64,000 nucleotides of DNA from Natrinema limicola JCM 13563 (lineage in GTDB: Archaea > Halobacteriota > Halobacteria > Halobacteriales > Natrialbaceae). A program made the translations under genes and the position numbers. The notes beneath the pieces are model-generated. The model was not told the origin of the DNA. It made no database searches and saw only the letters and a program-made list of their open reading frames with translations. Position 1 is the stretch's first letter. The number at the start of each line of letters is the position of its first letter. Of this stretch, positions 28,973-36,683 are shown in pieces. The stretch spans positions 215,040 to 279,039 of the forward strand of contig NZ_AOIT01000016.1 in the NCBI RefSeq assembly GCF_000337475.1, in the 5' to 3' direction.

Positions 28973-29739
28973 GACGGTACCTCCGCTTGTGACGGGTCCG
29001 CCCGTTCGCCGGACGTATCAGTTCGCTCGGGCTCGAGTCGTTCGACTACCTGTTCGATCACTTCACTGACGATCGCTGCCACGACCTCCTCGGTGGGGAA
29101 GCTGGGAACCAGCGCGGCCAGCTTCTCTTTGAACCAGCCGACTGCACTGGAGAGGCGGCCGGGGGAGTCGTCACCCGGTTCTGCGTCTTCACCTTCCGTC
29201 TCGAGCATGCCACTCGACCCGTCGAAGAGCCCCGAGACCGCTGCAAGGAGGGTCCCGAGTAAGTTGTTCTCGCCCGGTCGCGCTGAGACGTCGAGCGTGA
29301 CCGGATTCAGGTTCACCTCGAGGCCGAGTAAATCGAGGAACAGGCCGTCGAGGTCGAGATGGAGGACGCCTGCAACCGCCTCGTCCTGATAGACGTCGTC
29401 GGCGTCTTCGATGTGGTATTCGTCTTCTTCCGCTTCTTCTGCTGTCTCCACTTCCGCTTCCGGTTCCGCTGCTTCTTCCTCGACTTCCGGCTCTTCTATC
29501 TCGTCCTCGTCTTCGCCCTCGATTTGTTCGCTTTCGGGTGCGTCTTCGACTTCTCCCTCGGCATCACTGTCGGTCGTTTCGGCTTCCGGTTCTTCCACCT
29601 CCGCCTGTCCGCCATCGGTCACCACTCGACGTGGCGGCCCTGCCGCATGTACGGCGCTGTCAGGACGGCTCGAGGACCGCTCGTCCCGCCTGAAATCCAA
29701 GCGTTCCTCGAGTCCGTCATCTGCGAACTCATTGGTCAT
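28969..29739 (-). CDS. Acidic protein with a conserved 'LDL-LLGL / GNLLG' motif, unknown function
   Basis: First gene of the four-gene cluster (256 aa). Residues 45-110 are a very acidic linker. Residues 125-175 carry a hydrophobic motif, with LHLDLDGLFLDLLGLEV followed by VTLDVSARPG and NNLLGTLLAAVSGLFDG. It closely resembles a motif I know from secreted bacterial proteins of unknown function (LDL..LLGL..V.L..V.LDI.A.PG.GNLLG.LLCAVA.LLDG). The C-terminal helix region VVAAIVSEVIEQVVERLEP follows. No signal peptide is seen here. The putative promoter lies in the 117-base gap to the beta-propeller gene stop. Confidence 0.72.
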   Translation of the reverse strand: MTNEFADDGLEERLDFRRDERSSSRPDSAVHAAGPPRRVVTDGGQAEVEEPEAETTDSDAEGEVEDAPESEQIEGEDEDEIEEPEVEEEAAEPEAEVETAEEAEEDEYHIEDADDVYQDEAVAGVLHLDLDGLFLDLLGLEVNLNPVTLDVSARPGENNLLGTLLAAVSGLFDGSSGMLETEGEDAEPGDDSPGRLSSAVGWFKEKLAALVPSFPTEEVVAAIVSEVIEQVVERLEPERTDTSGERADPSQAEVPS

Positions 29740-29855
29740 TGTCCAAAAAAGCAGAAGGCAAGGTCAGTTGTGGCGGTTGGCCTTGCGTATGCGGCTATCA
29801 GTCACCCGCTAACGAAAAATAACTGTACACGCTTGGCCGACTGACCTGATCGGCG

Positions 29856-31133
29856 CTACTCGAGCGAGCCGATCCGAAGCGCGTACGCGCCACGCGTCTC
29901 GCCCTCGTCGTGATACGCGACGGGTTCCTCGATCGCAGCGACGGTGTCGTCGGCGACGGCAGCCGCCGTGGCGATTCCATCGATGCGCTCACAGCCGTTC
30001 GGGCCGGACTCGAGATCGAACCAACGGACGGCGTGGGTATCGGGATCGCGAACCCGGAAGTTCTGAGCACAGGGCGCGACGAGCCGATCGCCGTCGGTCG
30101 CCAGCCCGTGGACGAAGCCACGAACCGCGTCGTCCCAGAGCAACTCGCCGTCGGCGTCGAACGCAGCGACCCGGTGTTCGTTCGGATGCCGGCTCTCGGT
30201 TTCGCGACTCTCCGCGGCGTAGGTGTTGCCGGTTACGAACGCCACCCGGCCGTCGTTCGCGTAGGCGTGGTTCGGATAGGCATACAGCGTCTCGCCCTCA
30301 ATCTCGGTTTCGACCGCGAGGTCGACGTGCCAGCGCTCGGCACCGCCGGGGCCGAGCAGATAGCCGCGTTTGTCACCGTGACTCGAGACGGCGATCGCTT
30401 CGCCGTCGAAAGAAACGTCGCCGACACGGCGATCGCCGTCGGTGCCGGGGTCCCAGGTCCACGCGAGTTCGCCCGACTCGGCCTCGAGGACGACGAGCCC
30501 AGTATCGTGATCGCCCATACAGCGGTTGTAGCCCACCGCGAGGCGCTCGCCGTCGGCGTCGAGGTCGAGTGCGATCGGCGAGGCGTCGGTCTCGTAGGTC
30601 CAGCAGACCTCGCCGTCGGTGTCGAACGCGTAGACCGTGCTGTGCCACTGTCGCGTCTCTCCGTCGCGTTCGTAGCGTCGCGCAGCAGCATAGAGCCGCT
30701 CGTTTCCGTCGGCGTCCGTGCCGGTCTCGAGTGCGACGACGTAGGGCAGGTAGAAGACGGTGTCCTTGACTGCCTCGCCGACGTCGTCAGCGGTGTCGTA
30801 GCGCCAGCGCTGCTCGCCCGTCTCGGTGTCGTAGGCGACGATCGCGCCGGTGTCGCCACGGCCAGCGACGACGATCGTCTCGTCGGTCTCGAGCGACGTG
30901 ATGCCGACCGCGTGGTCCGGATGGTCGACCGTCCAGCGGGTCTCGAGCGAATCGGAATCACGGGCAGTAACGGTGCCGTCCCACTCGCCGGTGACGACGA
31001 GGTCGCCCGACTCGGCAACGCCCACCGCGGATCGGGTCCACATGTGGCGACTCCGCGCCGGCTCGATCTCGCCGAGCGGTCTCCGTCGGAGATCGATCCC
31101 GCTGTCGTGTTCGGGTGCAGGTTCAGCCATCAT
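29856..31133 (-). CDS. PQQ-like/BamB-like beta-propeller protein
   Basis: A 425-residue repeat protein built of blades such as LVVTGEWDGTVTARDSDSLETRW, IVAYDTETGEQRWRYDT and VVLEAESGELAWTWDPG, each ending in the aromatic W typical of PQQ-type propellers. No signal peptide, so probably cytoplasmic. It starts by a TGATG overlap with the DUF3209 gene and ends the cobalamin gene run. Its part in corrinoid metabolism is unknown; propellers of this type usually mediate protein contacts. In-frame starts at 31136 (GTG), 31133 and 31130 are all possible. Confidence 0.82.
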   Translation of the reverse strand: MMAEPAPEHDSGIDLRRRPLGEIEPARSRHMWTRSAVGVAESGDLVVTGEWDGTVTARDSDSLETRWTVDHPDHAVGITSLETDETIVVAGRGDTGAIVAYDTETGEQRWRYDTADDVGEAVKDTVFYLPYVVALETGTDADGNERLYAAARRYERDGETRQWHSTVYAFDTDGEVCWTYETDASPIALDLDADGERLAVGYNRCMGDHDTGLVVLEAESGELAWTWDPGTDGDRRVGDVSFDGEAIAVSSHGDKRGYLLGPGGAERWHVDLAVETEIEGETLYAYPNHAYANDGRVAFVTGNTYAAESRETESRHPNEHRVAAFDADGELLWDDAVRGFVHGLATDGDRLVAPCAQNFRVRDPDTHAVRWFDLESGPNGCERIDGIATAAAVADDTVAAIEEPVAYHDEGETRGAYALRIGSLE

Positions 31134-31504
31134 CACTCCTCTACCGGAAACGTCTCGTGGAGGGTGTCGTGGGCATCGCCGAGCCCCTCGACGATGCTCT
31201 CGCCCTGCGTGGCCAGCCGTCCGACCGCTCGCTCGGCGTCACGAACCGCCAGCAGTCGCCCTCGCGTGTAATCGTATTCCGGGTCGTCGCTGTCCATCGT
31301 GGCGACCTCCTCCTCTAAGTCGACCAGCGCCGCGTCGAGGTGGCGCTGCAACTCGGTGAGGCTGTCGGCCTCCACGAGGCCCTGAATCGGGCCCTCAAGG
31401 TGGCCCTCGAGTTCTTTCTCCGCATGCTCGCGGGCGCTGTCGTCCCCGACGCCGAGGACGTTCATCAATCCGAGTCGTAGTGCTTCGATTTCGTGGCAGC
31501 TCAT
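31133..31504 (-). CDS. DUF3209 family protein of the cobalamin cluster
   Basis: A 123-residue, mostly helical protein beginning MSCHEIEALRLGLMNVLG, the hallmark of DUF3209 proteins, which I know mainly from haloarchaeal cobalamin clusters. No catalytic motif is apparent; the Cys3-His4 start could bind a metal. I place the start at ATG 31504 because 16 further upstream codons do not look like the family. It is 53 bases downstream of cbiX. Confidence 0.8.
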   Translation of the reverse strand: MSCHEIEALRLGLMNVLGVGDDSAREHAEKELEGHLEGPIQGLVEADSLTELQRHLDAALVDLEEEVATMDSDDPEYDYTRGRLLAVRDAERAVGRLATQGESIVEGLGDAHDTLHETFPVEE

Positions 31505-31557
31505 GGGTGAATGGTAGTGGTAAATCGTGTGTCGTCTCAGTGGTCGATACAACTCCG

Positions 31558-32790
31558 CTACAGCGTCTGATCGACGAGGTCGCTGACGATGCGGTCTCGA
31601 TCGAGGTGGTCGGCGACGATCCGCTCGGCGTCGTCGTCCGCAACGTCGCCGTACCAGATTCCATCGGGGTAGACCGCGACCATCGGCCCGTCGCCACAGC
31701 GGCCGAGACAGGACGAGCGCGTGATTCGGGCGTCGGCGTGTTCGGAGTCCCGGACCTCCTGACGGAGCCGTTCGAGCACCGCCGGCGAGCCCATCTTCGC
31801 GCAGGTCTGGTTGGTACAGACCGCGACGTGCTTTGCGGGCGCGTCGTGGCTGTGGGGCTCGTCGTCGATATCCTCGCGGTCGGCGTGGGCCTCCTGGTGG
31901 GCCAGCGCACGCAACATGGCGCGTGCGCCGCCGACGTCTTCCTCGTAGCCCTCGAGGTCGACCTTGTACTTGCAGGTGTCACAGGACATCTCGACGCTGC
32001 CCGATCGGGCCTCCTGCCAGCGGTCGGCGAAGACATCCAGCAGCCGCGAGTCCGTGCCGAGCGGGTCGCCGGCCAGCGCATCGACGTAGGGGTAGTCCTC
32101 GTCGAACTCCGCGGTCCAGTCGCGAACCCGCTGGGTGAGGACGCCGTCGCCAAGCATGTACGGCAGGACGACGACCGCGTCGGGGCGGTGTTTCGAGAGC
32201 CCATGCAAGGTGTCCTCGAGCGTCGGTTCCGTGACGCCGATGAACGTCGCCTCCACGCGGTCGAAGTCCCGACCCTCGAACAGCAAGCGAGCCAGCTTAT
32301 GCACGTCGCCGTTGGCGTCCGGATCGCTCGAGCCCCGCCCACAGACGACAACAGCGACGTCATCTTCGGTGCGATCGATGCCCAGTTCGCGTTCAACGGC
32401 AGCGGCGCGGTCGTCGAGCAAATCGAGGATTGCAGGATGGACCCCCAGATGTGCGCCGTTGTTGATCGCGATCTCATGTTCAGCGCGGGCCTGCTCGATC
32501 GCCAGCGGCACGTCGTTTTTGACGTGGCTCGCGGCAAAAAGCGAGCAGTGGACGACCGTCACCTGATCGGTGACGGGTGCAAGTCCCGCGAAGGCCTCGT
32601 CGATCGACGGCTCCGCGAGTTCGAGGAACGCGGCGTCGACCGGAATCCCGAGCCGTGACTCGAGGCCGGCGGCCAGTTCGCGGACCTGTTCGTTCGATTT
32701 CTCGCGTCTGGAGCCGTGGCCGATCAGGAGGACGGCTTCGTCGTCGAAGCCAGCCACCGTCGCGGGCGTGGAGTCGTCAGGTGTGCTCAT
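31558..32790 (-). CDS. cbiX: Sirohydrochlorin cobaltochelatase CbiX with ferredoxin-like C-terminus
   Basis: A 410-residue protein. The N-terminal two thirds are a CbiX chelatase (LLIGHGSRREKSNEQVRELA, with the chelatase His in GHGS; second half FLxIGVTEP and VVVLPYMLGDGVL). The C-terminal about 95 residues form a thioredoxin-like [2Fe-2S] ferredoxin: CTNQTC and CLGRCGDGP supply four cysteines. Between them is MSCDTCKYK, a further Cys pair. It inserts cobalt into sirohydrochlorin, the first committed step of the anaerobic corrin route. An iron-sulfur appendix is known in some long CbiX proteins. Confidence 0.92.
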   Translation of the reverse strand: MSTPDDSTPATVAGFDDEAVLLIGHGSRREKSNEQVRELAAGLESRLGIPVDAAFLELAEPSIDEAFAGLAPVTDQVTVVHCSLFAASHVKNDVPLAIEQARAEHEIAINNGAHLGVHPAILDLLDDRAAAVERELGIDRTEDDVAVVVCGRGSSDPDANGDVHKLARLLFEGRDFDRVEATFIGVTEPTLEDTLHGLSKHRPDAVVVLPYMLGDGVLTQRVRDWTAEFDEDYPYVDALAGDPLGTDSRLLDVFADRWQEARSGSVEMSCDTCKYKVDLEGYEEDVGGARAMLRALAHQEAHADREDIDDEPHSHDAPAKHVAVCTNQTCAKMGSPAVLERLRQEVRDSEHADARITRSSCLGRCGDGPMVAVYPDGIWYGDVADDDAERIVADHLDRDRIVSDLVDQTL

Positions 32791-32805
32791 CGATCGTCGA
32801 TCGTG

Positions 32806-33522
32806 TTACGTCTCGTCGCCGTCGTACGCCGACGCTTGCTCGAGACTGCGTTCAAGTTTGCGGCGGCGACTCGGCGCGAACAGTCCAGTTTCCTCGCAGT
32901 TCTCGTAGAGCCAGGTGCCGAACGCGGGCACAGCGTCGTCGTCGACGCCGAACCAGTAGCCACCCGACGAGGTCGCCGAAAGGTCGCCCGTGGGGGCGTC
33001 GATCGGACAGTCGGCGATCAGCTCCTGCGTTGCCTCGAGCAGTTCGCGGTCGTCGTGGACGAAGGAGATGCCAACGGTGCCACTCGAGGACTTAAAGCAG
33101 ATCGTGCCACAGCCCTCGAGCAGGCCCCGAAGGAGCTCCCGATCGTATTCCGAGAACGCACCGAAGCGGTAGTTTCCGCGGCCGTCGACGGGGAGCGAGA
33201 GCGTGCTGGTGCGACCCAACAGCCCCCCAGCATCGTCCTCGCCGATCGACAGCGTATACTCGTCTTCCGTGCGCGTGATCGAGGTGTCGTGGGCATACTC
33301 GCGGGTCGTCGTCTCGTGCTCGAGATTGCCGCCTGCGATCGCGGCGAGCACCTGAGCGGATTCCTCGTCGTTGGTGACGACCTCGATACGGTCGTCGGTC
33401 ACGTCACCGCTGCCGGCAACATGGCCCCAGAAGTACGCCGTGGCGGCGTGTCCCGCGAGCGGGTCCGAGGGGACCGCAATCTCTAAGGCGTCACCGTTAG
33501 CCGTCGGGTCGGCGTCGCTCAT
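32806..33522 (-). CDS. Degenerate LAGLIDADG-like protein of the cobalamin operon
   Basis: A 238-residue protein with two similar halves. Each has a helix resembling a LAGLIDADG motif, AYFWGHVAGSGDV (29-41) and LLRGLLEGCGTI (130-141), followed by beta strands and another helix (IEVVTNDEESAQVLAAI and VGISFVHDDRELLEATQELI), as in pseudo-symmetric homing endonucleases. The catalytic acid at each motif end is replaced (GSG, GCG), so cleavage is unlikely. Haloarchaeal cobalamin clusters carry this gene as 'hypothetical'. A DNA-binding or regulatory role is my inference. It overlaps the ferredoxin stop by 4 bases. Confidence 0.65.
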   Translation of the reverse strand: MSDADPTANGDALEIAVPSDPLAGHAATAYFWGHVAGSGDVTDDRIEVVTNDEESAQVLAAIAGGNLEHETTTREYAHDTSITRTEDEYTLSIGEDDAGGLLGRTSTLSLPVDGRGNYRFGAFSEYDRELLRGLLEGCGTICFKSSSGTVGISFVHDDRELLEATQELIADCPIDAPTGDLSATSSGGYWFGVDDDAVPAFGTWLYENCEETGLFAPSRRRKLERSLEQASAYDGDET

Positions 33523-33785
33523 TCGCCCACCTCCTCGACGATGATCGCGTCCGTCGGGCAGGCCGCGGCGGCCTGCTTGGCTTCCTCGATACGGTCGTCG
33601 TCGAACGTCGCGACGACCCGTTCTGTGGTGTCGGTGACTTCGCCCTCGCAGTCGTAGACCGGATCGGCGTCCGGATCGACTGTCGCGAGGCCGTCGTCGC
33701 CTTCGACGAACCGCGGGTCACGGGTCAGGCAGGCGAAGATGCCGTCGCAGGCGTCCTTCTCGATGGTGACTTCGTATCGCGGCAT
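33519..33785 (-). CDS. Ferredoxin of the cobalamin operon
   Basis: An 88-residue small iron-sulfur protein. Cysteines occur in EKDACDGIFAC, YDCEGE and AAACPTDAI, consistent with a single 3Fe-4S or 4Fe-4S cluster ferredoxin. It starts one base after the cbiH-like stop and overlaps the next gene by 4 bases, so it is cotranscribed. It may supply electrons for a reductive step in anaerobic corrin assembly; this is inferred from context. Confidence 0.85.
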   Translation of the reverse strand: MPRYEVTIEKDACDGIFACLTRDPRFVEGDDGLATVDPDADPVYDCEGEVTDTTERVVATFDDDRIEEAKQAAAACPTDAIIVEEVGE

Positions 33786-33786
33786 G

Positions 33787-34812
33787 TCAGTAGTCGTATT
33801 TCGTCTCGTAGCCACGCGGCGTGACCATCCGGTCGTCCCAGACGTAGGTGTCCTCGGTGCCGACGACGATCGTCGTCGTCATGTCGATGATCTCGCTTTC
33901 ACCCAGGTCCTCGAGTTCGCCGAGTTCGGTGATCATCACCTGTTCGTCCTCGCGGCCCGCGCCGTGAACGATGCCGACCGGCGTGTCGGGTTCGCGGTGG
34001 GTCAGCAGGATCTCACAGGCCTTCTCGAAGTTCTCGCGGCGCTTGCGGCTCCAGGGGTTGTAGATCGTGATCGTGAAGTTCTCGCTCGCGACCGAGTGCA
34101 GTCGGGACTCGATCTCGGGCATCGGGACGAGGTGGTCCGACAGCGAGACCGAGACGGTGTCGTTGACCAGCGGCGCGCCAAGCCGGGCGGCACAGGACTG
34201 GGCCGCCGGGACGCCGGGCACAACCTCGAAGTCGACCATCGAGGCCGTCGCGCCCTTCGACTCTAAGATCTCGAGTGCCAGGCCCGCGAGCGCATAGACG
34301 TTGGGGTCGCCGCTGCCGACGATCGCCACGTCGTTGCCCGCGAGCGCGCGGTCGATCGACTCCTCGGTCCGGGAAACCTCGCCACACATCGGCGTGTCGT
34401 AGATGTCGTCGGCCTGTTCCGTGATCTCGTCGGGAATCAGCTCGATGTAGGTCGTGTAACCGACGATGTGCTCGGCCTCGAGTAAGGCGTCTTTCGCGCG
34501 CTCGGTCATCCCCTCCGGGTGGCCGGGGCCGAGGCCAACGGCGATCAGCTGGCCGGGTTCGGCATCAAAGTCGTCGACCGTCGCGCCGACTTCCTGCTCG
34601 TTGGAGTCGTCGTCGGAGCTCGAGGCCCCACACTTGCTCGAGGACGAGGAAGAACTCGAGGAGCCGCCGCATTTCGAACTGCTCGAGTCATCGGTGCTGC
34701 TCGATCCACCGCATTTCGAGCTCGAGCTTTCGGTGTTCGACTCGCTGCTGCTCGATGCGCCACATTTGGAGGTCGATTCGTCGTCAGCGTCTGCGTTGGT
34801 GTCAGTGCTCAT
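33787..34812 (-). CDS. cbiH: CbiH-like C17 methyltransferase with N-terminal SKCG repeats
   Basis: A 341-residue protein. Residues 88-341 are a corrin SAM methyltransferase (VGLGPGHPEGMT, IVGSGDPNVYA, VVPGVPAAQSCAARLGAPL, IYNPWSRKR, HGAGREDE) of the CobJ/CbiH type (cobalt-precorrin-3 C17 methylation and ring contraction). The first 75 residues are a Ser/Asp-rich tail with four SKCG units at 15-18, 32-35, 46-49 and 59-62. It is a second CbiH-like gene right after cbiH, so the two may act on different steps. The four spaced cysteines could bind cobalt or another metal. Confidence 0.88.
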   Translation of the reverse strand: MSTDTNADADDESTSKCGASSSSESNTESSSSKCGGSSSTDDSSSSKCGGSSSSSSSSSKCGASSSDDDSNEQEVGATVDDFDAEPGQLIAVGLGPGHPEGMTERAKDALLEAEHIVGYTTYIELIPDEITEQADDIYDTPMCGEVSRTEESIDRALAGNDVAIVGSGDPNVYALAGLALEILESKGATASMVDFEVVPGVPAAQSCAARLGAPLVNDTVSVSLSDHLVPMPEIESRLHSVASENFTITIYNPWSRKRRENFEKACEILLTHREPDTPVGIVHGAGREDEQVMITELGELEDLGESEIIDMTTTIVVGTEDTYVWDDRMVTPRGYETKYDY

Positions 34813-34818
34813 GGATGA

Positions 34819-35691
34819 TTAGAAATCGTCGACGTCACGCCCGCCGCGGGGGGTGACGAGGTACGTTCGGTCGTCGTTGCGCCAGGTTTCGGTTTCGTGG
34901 TTGCCGATGATCAGCGAGGTGCCCATTCCGGAAACCTTGTCGTCGTGGTCGGCGGCCTCGCCGAGTGTCGTGATGAAGTGACTCTCGCCGTTGCGGCCGG
35001 CGTCTTCCCGGCCGGCATCGTTGACGATCGCCACGTAGGCGTCGTCGGTCCGCTCCTCGCGGACGATCTCGACGGCCTCCTCGTAGTTGCGCCAGCAGTT
35101 GTAGAGGACGATCACGAAGTCGCTGATTGCGGCCGCGCGCAGTTTCTCCTCGATCTCGTCCCAGCCGCGCCACTTATCGGACAGCGAGATCGTACAGAAG
35201 TCGTTGCACAGCGGCGCGCCGACGTTCGCCGAGCCGCCAAGCGCTGCGGTGAGGCCGGGAACGATTTCGATCGGCACGTCCGTCGCGTCGTCTTCCTCGG
35301 CCATCTTGAAGATGAGGTCGGACTTGCCGTAGACCGACGGATCGCCGCCGGAGACGTGGGCCACGTCCTTTCCCTCCCGGACGTGGTCGAACGCCGCGCG
35401 AGCGAGTTCGATCTGGCGGCCCATCGTCGACCGGACGATCTCTTGCTCGAAGCCGTCCTCGCGGGTCGCGACGCCATCATCGTCGACGGCGTCCTCCGGC
35501 GGGAGCGTCCCGTCGTCACGCAGGAACTCCTGATAGAGGCTCGAGGCGATGACGACGTCTGCCGATTCGATGACTTCCTTGGCCCGGAGGGTCATGTGCT
35601 CGGGCAGCCCGGGGCCGATGCCGACGACATAGAGGGTGCCATGGTCGTCCGGTGTCCCCTCGGCGTCGGCGGTCGCGTCTTCCATGCTCAT
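34819..35691 (-). CDS. cbiH: Cobalt-precorrin-3 C17-methyltransferase CbiH
   Basis: A 290-residue SAM-dependent tetrapyrrole methyltransferase. Motifs: VVGIGPGLPEHMT, VSGGDPSVYGK, IVPGLTAALGGSANVGAPLCNDF and LYNCWRNYEEA. It methylates C17 and contracts the macrocycle to the corrin. The start at ATG 35691 overlaps the cbiG stop by 4 bases; an alternative Met is two codons in. The second half-paralogue follows 6 bases after the stop. Confidence 0.92.
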   Translation of the reverse strand: MSMEDATADAEGTPDDHGTLYVVGIGPGLPEHMTLRAKEVIESADVVIASSLYQEFLRDDGTLPPEDAVDDDGVATREDGFEQEIVRSTMGRQIELARAAFDHVREGKDVAHVSGGDPSVYGKSDLIFKMAEEDDATDVPIEIVPGLTAALGGSANVGAPLCNDFCTISLSDKWRGWDEIEEKLRAAAISDFVIVLYNCWRNYEEAVEIVREERTDDAYVAIVNDAGREDAGRNGESHFITTLGEAADHDDKVSGMGTSLIIGNHETETWRNDDRTYLVTPRGGRDVDDF

Positions 35692-36680
35692 CGGCCGATC
35701 GCCACCGTGACCTCGTTTTCGTAGCCGAGCTTCTCGAGGACGAGTTCCTGTTCAGCGCCGCCGGCGATCGCCGACGCTTCCGAAACGCCGGGCCAGCCGA
35801 TCAGCTCCTTCGATTTCGAGGGGGTCGGCCCCTCGTGGTCGAGCAGCGTCTCCTTGTCGAAGGCAACCACGCCAAGATCGAGTTCCTGGGCGGCTTCGAG
35901 CAGCCCCTCCTCGTCTTCCTTCCGGGTCGCCGTCGCGACGAACTCGACGTCGTTGACGTCGTAGTCGGTCTGTGCGAGCGCCTCTTTCCACGCGGCGAGG
36001 AACGCCTCCTTGCTCGCGCCGGAGACGCTGCCGGTGCCGATGACGACGCCGTCGTCTTTGTTCCGCTTGAGGACGGTCACGTCGTCGCCGACGAGGACGG
36101 CCTTCGGGCCCTCGAGCCGGGCCACGGGGCCGAGGTTGTCGTCGAGGACAGCGAGGTTCGTTTTGACCGTCGAGTCGCCGTTGACGACGTGGGCGTCCAT
36201 CGCCTTCGCCTTCGACTCGACGCCCTGCTTGCCGGCGGCCTCGCTTGCAGTGGTCATGGCCGGGACGGCACCCATCGTCGCGAGGTCCTGTGCGACCTGA
36301 TTCGCGCCGTGGTGGCCGCCTGTGATGGGGATGGCCCACGTCAGTTCTTCGTCGACGACACAGATCGCGGGGTCCTCCCACTTGTCGTCGAGGAGGTGGG
36401 CCGTCTTGCGCATCGCGATGCCTGACGCCATCAGGCCGATAAAGCAGTCGTACTCGCCCCAGTGTTCCTCGAAGACGTCGCCGTGGTATTCGATGATGTC
36501 GATCGTCTCGTAGCGATCGCCGATCTCAGCTTTGATCTCCTCGGCGGTGTCCATCTTCCGCCCGAAAGAGATGATCGCGATCTCCTCGGCGACTTCACCG
36601 TCCGAATCCGGCGTCGAACAGTGGCCGCCGGAATCCGATCCAGCATCGTCGGTCGCGTCGTCAGCGTTGTCCGTACTCAT
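35688..36680 (-). CDS. cbiG: Cobalt-precorrin-5A hydrolase CbiG
   Basis: A 330-residue enzyme that opens the delta-lactone and releases acetaldehyde during anaerobic corrin synthesis. Family blocks are ECFIGLMASGIAMRKTAHLL-like (GLMASGIAMRK), the ITGGHHGANQVAQDLA motif, and the C-terminal GTGSVSGASKEAFLAAW and GVVAFDKETLL. The first 30 residues are an acidic extension. It lies 3 bases after cbiF and overlaps cbiH by 4. Confidence 0.93.
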   Translation of the reverse strand: MSTDNADDATDDAGSDSGGHCSTPDSDGEVAEEIAIISFGRKMDTAEEIKAEIGDRYETIDIIEYHGDVFEEHWGEYDCFIGLMASGIAMRKTAHLLDDKWEDPAICVVDEELTWAIPITGGHHGANQVAQDLATMGAVPAMTTASEAAGKQGVESKAKAMDAHVVNGDSTVKTNLAVLDDNLGPVARLEGPKAVLVGDDVTVLKRNKDDGVVIGTGSVSGASKEAFLAAWKEALAQTDYDVNDVEFVATATRKEDEEGLLEAAQELDLGVVAFDKETLLDHEGPTPSKSKELIGWPGVSEASAIAGGAEQELVLEKLGYENEVTVAIGR

Positions 36681-36683
36681 AGG

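Noticed and set aside
27387..29069. Plus-strand open frame of 560 codons across the acidic cluster
   Set aside because: The translation is low-complexity Ser/Val/Phe produced by antisense of Glu/Asp/Ala-rich genes. The minus strand has overlapping ATGA junctions and paralogy, so it is the coding one.
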